A program made the translations under genes and the position numbers. 7,910 nt of DNA from BA4 sp044376575 (GTDB taxonomy: Bacteria > Bacteroidota > Bacteroidia > CAIKAF01): positions 1 through 7,910 of the forward strand of contig JBILKR010000046.1 in NCBI GenBank assembly GCA_044376575.1, in the 5' to 3' direction. The first letter of the stretch is position 1; each line of letters opens with the position of its first letter. Shown one piece after another: positions 1 through 6,903 of this stretch. A model generated the notes under the pieces. That model worked only from the letters and a program-made list of their open reading frames with translations, did not search any database and had not been told where the DNA came from.

Positions 1-1
1 T

Positions 2-1087
2 GGTAGCATTGACGTAACGATAGGAGGAGGTAGCCCGACCTATACGTACCAGTGGAGCACAGGTTCAACGACTGAAGACATCAATGGATTACCTGCAGGC
101 ACATATACAGTAACAGCAACGGATGTGAATGGCTGTACAATCACCTCATCGATAAATTTAAATCAGCCCACTCCATTAGTTTTAAATGGAGCATCAGTTA
201 ATGTATTATGTTTTGGTTTGCCTACAGGATCAATTGATATTACAATAGGTGGGGGTTCTCCCAATTATACATATAATTGGTCAAATGGTTCATTGTCAGA
301 AGATATTAATTCCATTTTAGCAGGCAATTATACCGTGACAGTAATTGATGTAAATGGTTGTTCAATTAATTATTCTACAACGATTACTCAACCTCAGGAT
401 TCATTAATTATCACCGGCATTATTCAAAATGTAAATTGTTTTAATGGTTTTGATGGAAGTATTGATATTACTGTTACAGGAGGTACACCGGGTTATACTT
501 ATTTATGGAGCACAGGCTCAACGAATGAAGATATTATTGGACTAAATGCCGGAAATTATTCAGTGATAGTAACTGATAATGCTGGATGTAGCTATACAAA
601 TGTTAATGGATTTGATGTTGGAGCACCTTTACAGCCCTTATCTGTAAGTGGTGTAGTTGATAATGTAAATTGTTTTGGTGATAATGATGGAAGTATTGAT
701 ATAACTGTAACAGGAGGAACTCAGCCGTATAACTATGCTTGGTCAACAGGAGCATTAACAGAGGATCTGAATAATATACAGGCCAACGAATATACAGTAA
801 CAGTAATAGATAATAACAATTGCAGTAATACCAGTGATTATGGAGTTACTCAGCCTGAGCCATTATTAATTATTTCAGATGTTACCGATAATCAGTGTTA
901 TGGTTTTGATGATGGAGAAATTGATATTACTGTTACAGGTGGTACGCCCGATTATAACTATATATGGAGTAATGGTAAAACAACACAAGATATTATTGAT
1001 TTGCAGGCAGGTAATTATTCAGTATTAGTAACAGATCAAAATGGATGTTCCGCTTCGTCCGATTATGTTATTAATCAGGCAACACCT
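2..1087 (+). repeat. Tandem SprB-like coding repeats (1 partial + 4 complete)
   Basis: These are in-frame tandem repeats of about 74-80 codons. Approximate units are 2-175 (partial), 176-397, 398-637, 638-862 and 863-1087, giving periods of 222, 240, 225 and 225 bp. Each unit carries an early Cys (N-V-x-C-F-G or similar), the I-D-I-T-V-T-G-G core, a Y-x-W-S motif, a G-N-Y-(T/S)-V strand and a late N-G-C motif. Nucleotide identity is patchy. The segment around 462-490 resembles that around 922-950, and the segment around 50-85 resembles that around 505-540, while linkers diverge. The repeats are protein-coding and have no unique spacers. They are predicted to fold as beta-sandwich modules in an extended stalk. 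Confidence 0.9.
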
Positions 1088-1597
1088 ATACAAATTCAGT
1101 TGGATTCACTCATTGAAGTTTTTGTAACAGAGTCTGCAGTATTATTACCAACTATAACTGGAGGTGCAGGCAATTATTCATATTCATGGGATCCGCCCCA
1201 GTTTTTAAGTTGTATATTTTGTGAATCTCCAACAACTACACCCTATCAAAATATAGAATATACATTGACTGTATCTGATGAAAACAGATGTACTGCTTCA
1301 GCAAGCGTGCAAGTGAACTTACTGGAAGAATTGTTTATTCCTAACAGTTTTTCTCCAAATACAAATTTGAGAAATGATACTTTCTCTGCTGTTGCAAGAT
1401 CAGTGAAGGAATACGAAATGCTCATCTTCGACAGGTGGGGAGAATTGATTTATGAATCGCATGATATTAACTTAGGATGGGATGGTAGCTACAAGGGACA
1501 GTATTGTCAAAATGGAGTTTATGTATATAAAATTTCCGTTCGCTTTTGGAGTGGAAAATACCGCGAATATATGGGTCAGGTTAATTTATTAAGATAG
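2..1597 (+). CDS. SprB-repeat surface protein with T9SS type B sorting domain (5' truncated)
   Basis: This is the C-terminal part of a large secreted, probably cell-surface, repeat protein. The reading frame is open from base 2, so the true start lies outside the window; the GTG at 125 is an internal Val codon within a repeat. In order there is one partial and four complete SprB-like repeats (core C-F-G...G-S-I-D-I-T-V-T-G-G-T-P-x-Y-x-Y-x-W-S), a divergent PKD/Ig-like module (about 1088-1318), and a gliding-motility-associated/T9SS type B sorting domain (about 1328-1594). In the known family, that C-terminal domain directs export across the outer membrane by the type IX system, and SprB-type proteins act as mobile adhesins in gliding. 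Adhesion is inferred here from the repeats only. The first ~120 bases are clearly richer in GC than the later repeats. The gene ends TAG two bases before the convergent ALDH gene. Family assignment is confident; the ligand is unknown. Confidence 0.93.
   Translation, partial: GSIDVTIGGGSPTYTYQWSTGSTTEDINGLPAGTYTVTATDVNGCTITSSINLNQPTPLVLNGASVNVLCFGLPTGSIDITIGGGSPNYTYNWSNGSLSEDINSILAGNYTVTVIDVNGCSINYSTTITQPQDSLIITGIIQNVNCFNGFDGSIDITVTGGTPGYTYLWSTGSTNEDIIGLNAGNYSVIVTDNAGCSYTNVNGFDVGAPLQPLSVSGVVDNVNCFGDNDGSIDITVTGGTQPYNYAWSTGALTEDLNNIQANEYTVTVIDNNNCSNTSDYGVTQPEPLLIISDVTDNQCYGFDDGEIDITVTGGTPDYNYIWSNGKTTQDIIDLQAGNYSVLVTDQNGCSASSDYVINQATPIQIQLDSLIEVFVTESAVLLPTITGGAGNYSYSWDPPQFLSCIFCESPTTTPYQNIEYTLTVSDENRCTASASVQVNLLEELFIPNSFSPNTNLRNDTFSAVARSVKEYEMLIFDRWGELIYESHDINLGWDGSYKGQYCQNGVYVYKISVRFWSGKYREYMGQVNLLR
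1088..1318 (+). other. Divergent PKD/Ig-like module before the sorting domain
   Basis: This protein segment retains a G-G-A-G-N-Y-S-Y-S-W core, a C-x-x-C pair (codons at 1211-1213 and 1220-1222), a Y-T-L-T-V-S-D strand and an N-R-C-T motif. It lacks the early Cys and the I-D-I-T-V-T-G-G core of the upstream SprB repeats. Modules of this PKD-like kind commonly sit just before the type B sorting domain in Bacteroidota surface proteins. It probably acts as a spacer or membrane-proximal domain. Confidence 0.7.
1328..1594 (+). other. T9SS type B / gliding-motility-associated C-terminal sorting domain
   Basis: The last ~89 residues carry the recognisable pattern of this domain: F-I-P-N-S-F-S-P-N, then N-D-T-F, then an M-L-I-F-D-R-W-G-E-L-I-Y-E-S strand, G-W-D-G, and N-G-V-Y-V-Y-K-I followed by a final beta strand ending at the stop. 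In the known family this domain is the export signal for the type IX secretion system. Its presence implies that the organism encodes T9SS components outside this window and that this protein has an N-terminal signal peptide upstream of the left edge. Confidence 0.92.
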
Positions 1598-1599
1598 AT

Positions 1600-3027
1600 T
1601 TATTTTACAAGTATTTTTCTTTCCATCATATCTTCCATTGCATATTTTACACCTTCCCGACCAATACCGGAATCTTTTATTCCTCCATAAGGCATGTGGT
1701 CAAAGCGCAACGTAGGCGATTGATTGATGATAACACCACCGGCTTCAATTTTTTCAAATGCCAGGTTCATTTCATGAATTGAATTTGTATAAACTCCGGC
1801 TTGTAATCCGAATTTACTCTCATTGATTTTTTCAATGGCTTCTTCAATATTTTGAAAAGCTTCTATGGTAATTACTGGTCCAAAAACTTCTTCGCTGTTT
1901 ACTTTCATAAAAGGCTTTGTATGAGTCAAAATTGTTGGTTCAAAGAATGCACCATCTCTTGTTCCACCCGTAATTAATTTTGCCCCTTGTTTTAATGCTT
2001 CGTTCACCCATTCTTCGATACGAATTGCATTCGACTCATCTATTAAGCATGAAAAATCAGTTTCAGGAAGTAAAGGGTCTCCGGTAATCAATTTTTCACT
2101 GGCTTCTTTCATCAATTCAATAAAAATATTTATTGATTTTTCATGTACAAAGAACCGCTGTGCATGAATACAGATTTGACCGGAATATGCAAATCCGCCT
2201 TCAATACATTGAGGTATGATTCTATTTATATCAGCAGATTCAGTAATGATTACACCTGCATTTCCTCCTAATTCAAGTATAGTTTTTTTCTTTTTTGACT
2301 GTTCTTTTATTTTCCATCCCACGCTATCAGATCCGGTAAATGATAGAACCTTTATCCTGTCGTCTGTAACCAATATATTTCCTGTTTCTCTTGAACAAGG
2401 AATGATTGAAACTGCACCTTTGGGTAAATCTGACTGATCAATAATTTTTGCCAAAGCAAGGGTTGATAAAGGTGTATTTGAAGATGGTTTTAAAATGATA
2501 GGATTACCGGATGCAATTGCCGGCGCAATTTTATGAACGGCCAGATTTAAAGGAAAGTTGTATGGACTAATTCCGCCGATTAATCCAGTAGGAAAATATT
2601 TTACCAATCCTTCTTTATTCTCCCCGGTCGGAGTCCAGTCTAATCGAATGATCTCACCTACTATTCTTTTTGATTCTTCTGCGGCAATTCTAAATGTTTG
2701 TGCTGCTCTCAATACTTCTGCCTTTGCATATTTATATGGCTTGGCAGACTCCATTGATAGCAAATGCGTGAAAAAAGATAAATTCTTTATGATCTGTTCT
2801 GAAATAAATAAAAGGGCTTCATATCTTTTGAATGCAGGTAGATTTTTCATTGTTATTTCTGCATTTTTACCCCTCTCAATTGCCAGTTCCATTATTTCTG
2901 GATCGCATAAATAGGTAGTTGAAATTTTTTTGTTGTTATATGGGTTTTGAATTTCAACAACTTTGCCCGATGCAATAAATTCCCCGCCTACATAAGGTAA
3001 ATAAGTATCCTGAATAACAAATTCCAT
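1600..3027 (-). CDS. NAD(P)-dependent aldehyde dehydrogenase
   Basis: This is a cytosolic ALDH-superfamily enzyme that oxidises an aldehyde to the carboxylate. With the ATG at 3027 it is 475 residues, normal for the family. All catalytic landmarks are present in that numbering: Asn157 in S-P-Y-N-F-P-L-N, Lys180 in I-L-K-P, the cofactor-loop F-T-G-S at 230-233, general base Glu252 in L-E-L-G-G-N, nucleophile Cys286 in G-Q-I-C-I, and Glu380 in E-E-V-F-G-P. Overall it resembles the lactaldehyde-dehydrogenase-like (ALDH family 21-type) branch, but the substrate cannot be assigned. The residue four places into the K-P-S-S motif is Ser rather than the Glu typical of strictly NAD+-specific enzymes, so NADP+ use is possible. 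A TTG at 3036 in the same frame would add three residues; ATG is preferred. No Shine-Dalgarno is visible. The gene is convergent with the repeat protein (2-bp gap) and divergent from the phosphatase-fold gene. Confidence 0.93.
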   Translation of the reverse strand: MEFVIQDTYLPYVGGEFIASGKVVEIQNPYNNKKISTTYLCDPEIMELAIERGKNAEITMKNLPAFKRYEALLFISEQIIKNLSFFTHLLSMESAKPYKYAKAEVLRAAQTFRIAAEESKRIVGEIIRLDWTPTGENKEGLVKYFPTGLIGGISPYNFPLNLAVHKIAPAIASGNPIILKPSSNTPLSTLALAKIIDQSDLPKGAVSIIPCSRETGNILVTDDRIKVLSFTGSDSVGWKIKEQSKKKKTILELGGNAGVIITESADINRIIPQCIEGGFAYSGQICIHAQRFFVHEKSINIFIELMKEASEKLITGDPLLPETDFSCLIDESNAIRIEEWVNEALKQGAKLITGGTRDGAFFEPTILTHTKPFMKVNSEEVFGPVITIEAFQNIEEAIEKINESKFGLQAGVYTNSIHEMNLAFEKIEAGGVIINQSPTLRFDHMPYGGIKDSGIGREGVKYAMEDMMERKILVK

Positions 3028-3068
3028 ACAATTCAATTTATTAAAACGAAGTTAAGTATATTGCTTAA
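3028..3068. promoter_or_regulatory. Divergent intergenic region (ALDH / EEP hydrolase)
   Basis: Only 41 bp separate the two divergent starts, so any promoters must sit back to back or overlap the coding regions. On the minus strand there is a one-mismatch match to the Bacteroidota -7 element TAnnTTTG (TAACTTCG, plus-strand 3047-3054) about 20 bases before the ALDH start, without a clear -33 TTTG. On the plus strand only a poor match (around 3057-3064) precedes the hydrolase. The function is inferred mainly from gene orientation. Confidence 0.35.
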
Positions 3069-3926
3069 ATGAAAATAATCAACATATTATTCATTTTATC
3101 TGTATTATTTATACAGCAAATGCGTGCAAACACAATTTCAATTTTAAGTTGGAATGTAAAGTTTTTACCAAGAATTTTCTTGCATGTAGATCACCACCCT
3201 TTAAAAAGAGTAATTCCGGTCTCCAATCATATTTTAAATGAAAATGCTGATGTTGTTGTGTTGCAGGAAGCATTTGATCATACTGTAAATCATCGGCTGT
3301 TGAAGCATTTGAAGTTTGTTTATCCTTATCATATTGGCCCTGCAAATACCAAAGGATTGTTTACCATCAGTAGTGGCATATTGATTTTAAGTAAATATCC
3401 GGTAAAGGCATTGGGAACGATTGATTTTAAAGACTGTGAAAAAGAAGATTGTTTTGCCAAAAAAGGTGCATTGTTGGTTGAAGTAGATATTAACGGTAAA
3501 ACAATTCAAGTACTGGGAACTCATTTAGAAGCCGGAGGACCTTCTTACATTAAAAAGAATCAATATACAGAGATCGCTGGATTGTTGGAAAGGTATCAGA
3601 GAAATTCAATTCCTCAATTTATTTGTGGTGATTTTAATACTTCATCTACAAATACTGAGCTTTATCCTGTGATGCTTTCTACATTGAACGCAGCAGATGG
3701 TGAGTTAATCGGAGAATATAAATATAGTGCCGATCATTTTATTAACGATATGTGTCCTTTTGATCCTAATGACAGATCACTAATTGATTATATATTTTAT
3801 AAATCTAACGGAATAAATAATATTTCAATTACAAGAGAAATTATGCGATTTACATTCCCGTGGAGAAAGAAGAATAAAGACCTATCCGATCATTTTGCAA
3901 TAAAAGCATTGGTAAAATATAATTAA
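3069..3926 (+). CDS. Exported endonuclease/exonuclease/phosphatase-family hydrolase, sphingomyelinase-like
   Basis: This is a 285-residue enzyme of the Mg2+-dependent DNase I/exonuclease III/sphingomyelinase fold. Residues 1-20 form a signal peptide (basic K, hydrophobic I-N-I-L-F-I-L-S-V-L-F, likely cut after Ala20), so it acts outside the cytoplasm. The family motifs are complete: Asn29 (S-W-N-V), metal-binding Glu67 (L-Q-E-A-F-D), His152 (G-T-H-L-E-A-G), Asp188/Asn190 (C-G-D-F-N), Asp240 (L-I-D-Y-I-F) and Asp274-His275 (L-S-D-H-F). The F-A-K-K-G-A-L-L-V-E-V segment and the T-H-L-E-A-G form resemble bacterial sphingomyelinase C more than exonuclease III or DNase I. A phosphodiesterase acting on a sphingophospholipid or similar lipid is therefore the best guess, though a secreted nuclease or other phosphatase is not excluded. 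The first ATG after the divergent gap is used; there is no Shine-Dalgarno. The transporter gene follows after 47 bp. Confidence 0.85.
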   Translation: MKIINILFILSVLFIQQMRANTISILSWNVKFLPRIFLHVDHHPLKRVIPVSNHILNENADVVVLQEAFDHTVNHRLLKHLKFVYPYHIGPANTKGLFTISSGILILSKYPVKALGTIDFKDCEKEDCFAKKGALLVEVDINGKTIQVLGTHLEAGGPSYIKKNQYTEIAGLLERYQRNSIPQFICGDFNTSSTNTELYPVMLSTLNAADGELIGEYKYSADHFINDMCPFDPNDRSLIDYIFYKSNGINNISITREIMRFTFPWRKKNKDLSDHFAIKALVKYN

Positions 3927-3950
3927 CACATTTAATTCAATATAAACTCC

Positions 3951-3958
3951 TTTCTTTG
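3951..3958 (+). promoter_or_regulatory. Possible -7 element before the EamA transporter gene
   Basis: TTTCTTTG matches the Bacteroidota -7 consensus TAnnTTTG with one mismatch and is followed by C-A. It ends 15 bases before the ATG at 3974. No TTTG is seen at the expected -33 position (only TTTA near 3931), so this is a weak call. If real, it would give a very short leader and let the transporter-nadE cluster be transcribed independently of the upstream hydrolase. Confidence 0.25.
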
Positions 3959-3973
3959 CATCACGATTGAAAA

Positions 3974-4858
3974 ATGATGCAAGTTGATTTTAATAAAAAG
4001 TTCTGGCAGTTTTCTACGCTCATGCTATTGGGTTTAACCTGGGGTAGCAGTTTTATTTTAATGAAACAAGGATTAAAATCATTCTCTGCTGATGAAGTTG
4101 CAGCAATAAGATTAAGTGCAAGTTTTTTATTTCTGTTCCCTCTCTTGTTGACTTCGTATAAAAAAATTCCAAAAAAATATTGGAAGTTTTTATTACTTGC
4201 CGGACTGCTTGGCAATGGCATTCCTGCATTCTTATTTGCTACTGCACAAACCAGAATTGATAGTTCGCTGGCAGGAATTTTAAATGCCACAGCGCCGATT
4301 TTTACATTTATTGTTGGTACTTTATTCTTCTCTTTAATGTTTAAAAAAACAACGCTTTGGGGAATTTTAATTGGATTAATAGGTACATCTTATCTTATTT
4401 ATTTTAATTCTGAATCGTCACATTCAACACATTATGCGTTTGCTGTTTTACCGGTGATCGCCGCTGTTTGTTATGGGTTTTCTACCAATATTATTAAATC
4501 AAAACTTCAAGAACTTACGCCATTAATAGTTACTGGTGGTGCATTGACATTTGTTGGCCCGCCTTCCATTTTGTATCTTTTTTTGATGAGTGATGTTCCG
4601 TCTCAGGTTTCAAATGATTCAACTGCATTAATGAATTTATTTTATGTAATAATACTTGGAGTTGTGGGTACATCAATTGCCGTTTTAATATTTAATTATC
4701 TCATCAGACACACCACCGCATTATTTGCGGCATCGGTTACATATATTGTTCCCGTATTTGCCATTTCATGGGGGGTGCTGCTGGGTGAAAATATTACAGT
4801 TCATTATTTCATAGGTATTGTTATCATTTTATTTGGAGTTTATTTAACCAATAAATAA
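3974..4858 (+). CDS. EamA/DMT-family transporter, ten membrane helices
   Basis: This is an inner-membrane transporter of the drug/metabolite transporter superfamily, 294 residues, the usual length for a two-EamA-domain protein. Ten hydrophobic segments can be read at about residues 12-32, 38-60, 70-92, 97-120, 127-145, 154-172, 183-204, 219-242, 248-268 and 274-292. The first EamA domain shows the typical W-G-S-S-F at the end of helix 1 and R-I-D-S-S-L-A-G-I-L-N-A-T-A-P helix 4 signature. The second repeats this as A-A-S-V-T-Y-I-V-P-V-F-A near residues 252-263. Members of this family export amino acids, metabolites or toxic compounds; the substrate cannot be inferred from the sequence. Two adjacent ATGs (3974 and 3977) are alternative starts differing by one Met. 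nadE follows after 13 bp, which suggests cotranscription. Confidence 0.92.
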   Translation: MMQVDFNKKFWQFSTLMLLGLTWGSSFILMKQGLKSFSADEVAAIRLSASFLFLFPLLLTSYKKIPKKYWKFLLLAGLLGNGIPAFLFATAQTRIDSSLAGILNATAPIFTFIVGTLFFSLMFKKTTLWGILIGLIGTSYLIYFNSESSHSTHYAFAVLPVIAAVCYGFSTNIIKSKLQELTPLIVTGGALTFVGPPSILYLFLMSDVPSQVSNDSTALMNLFYVIILGVVGTSIAVLIFNYLIRHTTALFAASVTYIVPVFAISWGVLLGENITVHYFIGIVIILFGVYLTNK

Positions 4859-4871
4859 TTAATTTTACTGC

Positions 4872-6497
4872 ATGAAAGTAGCGATAGCGCAAGTGAATGT
4901 AATTCTCGGTGATTTAGAAAAAAACACTGAAAAAATTATTCATTATATACAGCAAGCCAAAAATCAAAATACCGATTTAATCATCTTTCCTGAATTAACA
5001 TTAACGGGCTATCCTCCAACAGATCTTTTTGAATATGCAACTTTCATACATCAGGTAGAGAAAAAAATCCGCGAAATTTCATCTCATGCAGATAGTATAT
5101 CCGTTATTGTAGGAGCTCCTTCCAGAAACTCACATCTGAAGGGGAAACCATTATATAATTCTGCCTATATACTTGAAGATTGTAAAATTATAGACATCAT
5201 TCATAAAACACTACTGCCTGCTTATGATGTTTTCGATGAGCCTCGTTATTTTGAATCAAACACAGAATTTCATTGTGTAGAGATAAAAGGTAAAAAGTTG
5301 GCATTGGTTATTTGTGAAGATTCTTGGGATCGCATGCCTCCCTTCTTATACAATGTTTCACCACTTCACGAACTTATGAAACATTGTCCAGATTTTATTA
5401 TCAATATAACTGCATCACCATTTTCAACTCATCATGCTGAAAGCAGAAAAAAAATGTTGTCGGATAATTCCGGTTTTTATGCAATTCCTATGATATATGT
5501 TAATCATATCGGAGCACATACAGATCTCATTTTTGATGGTGGTTCTATGGTTTTTAATCAAGAAGGAATCCTTTGTGAAGAATTAAATTATTTTCAGGAA
5601 GAATTGAGAATAGTAGATATAGATAAATTATATCCTTCAAATATCCATCAAGAGAATCAAGAAGAAAAAATTTTTAATGCTTTAGTGTTGGGCATAAAAG
5701 ATTACTTTCATAAAATGGGTTTCAGTAAAGCTGTGTTGGGTCTATCCGGAGGAATTGATTCTGCTGTTACTGCTGTTCTTGCGTGCGAGGCATTAGGAAG
5801 TGAAAATATTACCGGATTGCTGATGCCATCTGTTTATTCATCTCAACATTCTGTTGATGATGCTATGCAACTTGTACATCAACTAAAAATGAATCATTAT
5901 GTTGTTCCTGTCGATTCTTCTTTTCAGGAGGTGAAAAATGTTTTAAAGCCTGTATTTGAAGGAATGAAAGAAGATATTACTGAAGAAAATTTACAGGCAA
6001 GAATTCGTGCGTTATATCTGATGGCATATTCAAATAAAACAGGAAGTTTATTATTAAACACATCAAATAAAAGCGAGGCTGCCGTAGGATATGGAACACT
6101 TTATGGTGATATGAGTGGAGCGATATCTGTGTTGGGTGATTTGTATAAAACACAGGTTTATGCATTGGCAAATTACATCAATCGAGAAAGAGAAATTATA
6201 CCACTGAATACAATTTCCAAACCTCCTTCTGCAGAGCTTAGGCCAGATCAAAAGGATACTGATGCATTGCCTCCGTATGATGTATTGGATCCCTTATTAA
6301 TTGATTATATAGAAAAGCGATTGTCGCCCGAACAATTGATTTCCAAGGGACATGATGCTATGATGGTAAAGAAAATCATACGTCTGATAAATATGAATGA
6401 ATATAAAAGAAAACAGGCACCGCCATCTCTTCGCATTTCAAGTAAGGCATTTGGAAAAGGCAGACAAATGGCAATTGTTGGAAAAAATTTAGAATAG
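4872..6497 (+). CDS. nadE: Glutamine-dependent NAD+ synthetase
   Basis: Catalyses the last step of NAD+ synthesis: deamido-NAD+ + ATP + glutamine to NAD+, glutamate, AMP and PPi, in the cytoplasm. The 541-residue protein has an N-terminal nitrilase-like glutaminase domain (about 1-255) with the Glu-Lys-Cys triad visible at Glu41 (F-P-E-L-T-L-T-G-Y), Lys112 (H-K-T-L-L-P) and Cys148 (V-I-C-E-D-S-W). The C-terminal ammonia-dependent synthetase domain has the PP-loop S-G-G-I-D-S at 292-297, N-L-Q-A-R-I-R at 373-379, and the N-T-S-N-K-S-E and G-Y-G-T-L-Y-G-D segments at 396-412. The length fits the shorter bacterial two-domain form, not the ~680-residue mycobacterial type. The start is the first ATG, 13 bp after the transporter stop, without a Shine-Dalgarno. 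The next gene starts one base after its TAG. Confidence 0.97.
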   Translation: MKVAIAQVNVILGDLEKNTEKIIHYIQQAKNQNTDLIIFPELTLTGYPPTDLFEYATFIHQVEKKIREISSHADSISVIVGAPSRNSHLKGKPLYNSAYILEDCKIIDIIHKTLLPAYDVFDEPRYFESNTEFHCVEIKGKKLALVICEDSWDRMPPFLYNVSPLHELMKHCPDFIINITASPFSTHHAESRKKMLSDNSGFYAIPMIYVNHIGAHTDLIFDGGSMVFNQEGILCEELNYFQEELRIVDIDKLYPSNIHQENQEEKIFNALVLGIKDYFHKMGFSKAVLGLSGGIDSAVTAVLACEALGSENITGLLMPSVYSSQHSVDDAMQLVHQLKMNHYVVPVDSSFQEVKNVLKPVFEGMKEDITEENLQARIRALYLMAYSNKTGSLLLNTSNKSEAAVGYGTLYGDMSGAISVLGDLYKTQVYALANYINREREIIPLNTISKPPSAELRPDQKDTDALPPYDVLDPLLIDYIEKRLSPEQLISKGHDAMMVKKIIRLINMNEYKRKQAPPSLRISSKAFGKGRQMAIVGKNLE

Positions 6498-6498
6498 T

Positions 6499-6903
6499 AT
6501 GTTGAAAGATATTCATCAGCCGGAAGTAAAAGACATTGGCGTTGCCATTATTCAGGAACCGGGAGAAGACAATGCATTGGTCTGGAATGTATATCTACTC
6601 AACTGGGGAAATGAAAAGATTTACGGAGTTCTGGTTACCTCAAGAGGATATGGTGTTATTAATGATGAAACCAGAGAATCATCAGTACTAAGACATTTTT
6701 TTGAAGAACTCCCTGCCGGTGGTTTTATTAAAATAGAACCTGTAATTGAAGATGTATTTGAACTTACCAACGAATATTGGGTAAGTTATTATTTAAATGG
6801 AAAGATATTCGACAAAAAGTTCATTTTCCCTGCGGCTTCTATCAGGTATGAAAACTTTAAACAAATCCCAGTTTTGGGAAATAAAGGAGTAATGGCAGAA
6901 TAG
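6499..6903 (+). CDS. Small protein of unknown function coupled to nadE
   Basis: This 134-residue protein is probably cytoplasmic (no signal peptide or membrane helix) and acidic. Function is not recognised. Visible features are an N-terminal strand-rich region (V-A-I-I-Q, W-N-V-Y-L-L-N-W), a central S-R-G-Y-G motif at about 48-52, S-V-L-R-H-F-F-E-E-L-P-A-G around 62-74, and a late E-Y-W-V-S-Y-Y-L-N-G-K-I-F-D-K-K-F-I-F segment near 92-110. From general familiarity, proteins of this shape occur in many Bacteroidota as short conserved hypotheticals, and some have carried an implausible 'phenylalanyl-tRNA synthetase alpha subunit' label. I see no synthetase motif here. The start lies one base after the nadE stop, so it is very likely in the same transcript and translationally coupled. 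The stop codon is embedded in a 12-bp palindrome. Confidence 0.85.
   Translation: MLKDIHQPEVKDIGVAIIQEPGEDNALVWNVYLLNWGNEKIYGVLVTSRGYGVINDETRESSVLRHFFEELPAGGFIKIEPVIEDVFELTNEYWVSYYLNGKIFDKKFIFPAASIRYENFKQIPVLGNKGVMAE

Noticed and set aside
125..127. GTG as start codon of the repeat protein
   Set aside because: The frame is open upstream to base 2 and encodes a clear SprB-like repeat, so this codon is an internal Val in a D-V-N-G-C motif.
2..1087. CRISPR-like or non-coding tandem repeat
   Set aside because: The periods are multiples of three, the repeats are degenerate at DNA level but conserved at protein level, and there are no short identical repeats with unique spacers.
2282..2299. T-rich run as a terminator or slippage site
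   Set aside because: It encodes a Lys run in the ALDH between the F-T-G-S and L-E-L-G-G motifs, the frame continues intact through it, and no hairpin precedes it.
2216..2914. Two plus-strand open frames (2216-2437 and 2558-2914) opposite the ALDH gene
   Set aside because: They lie wholly antisense to well-conserved ALDH coding sequence and their products show no recognisable motif; they are by-products of AT-rich antisense reading.
3034..3036. TTG as start codon of the aldehyde dehydrogenase
   Set aside because: It adds only three residues with no family support; the ATG at 3025-3027 is a better start, and neither has a Shine-Dalgarno.
3109..3345. Minus-strand open frame within the phosphatase-fold gene
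   Set aside because: It is antisense to the catalytic Asn and Glu motifs of a real gene, with low-complexity composition and no domain.
3961..4290. Minus-strand open frame overlapping the transporter gene start
   Set aside because: It is antisense to the conserved EamA first domain; its product has no recognisable family features.
5977..6251. Two minus-strand open frames within nadE
   Set aside because: They are antisense to the conserved synthetase motifs and overlap each other; neither looks like a real protein.
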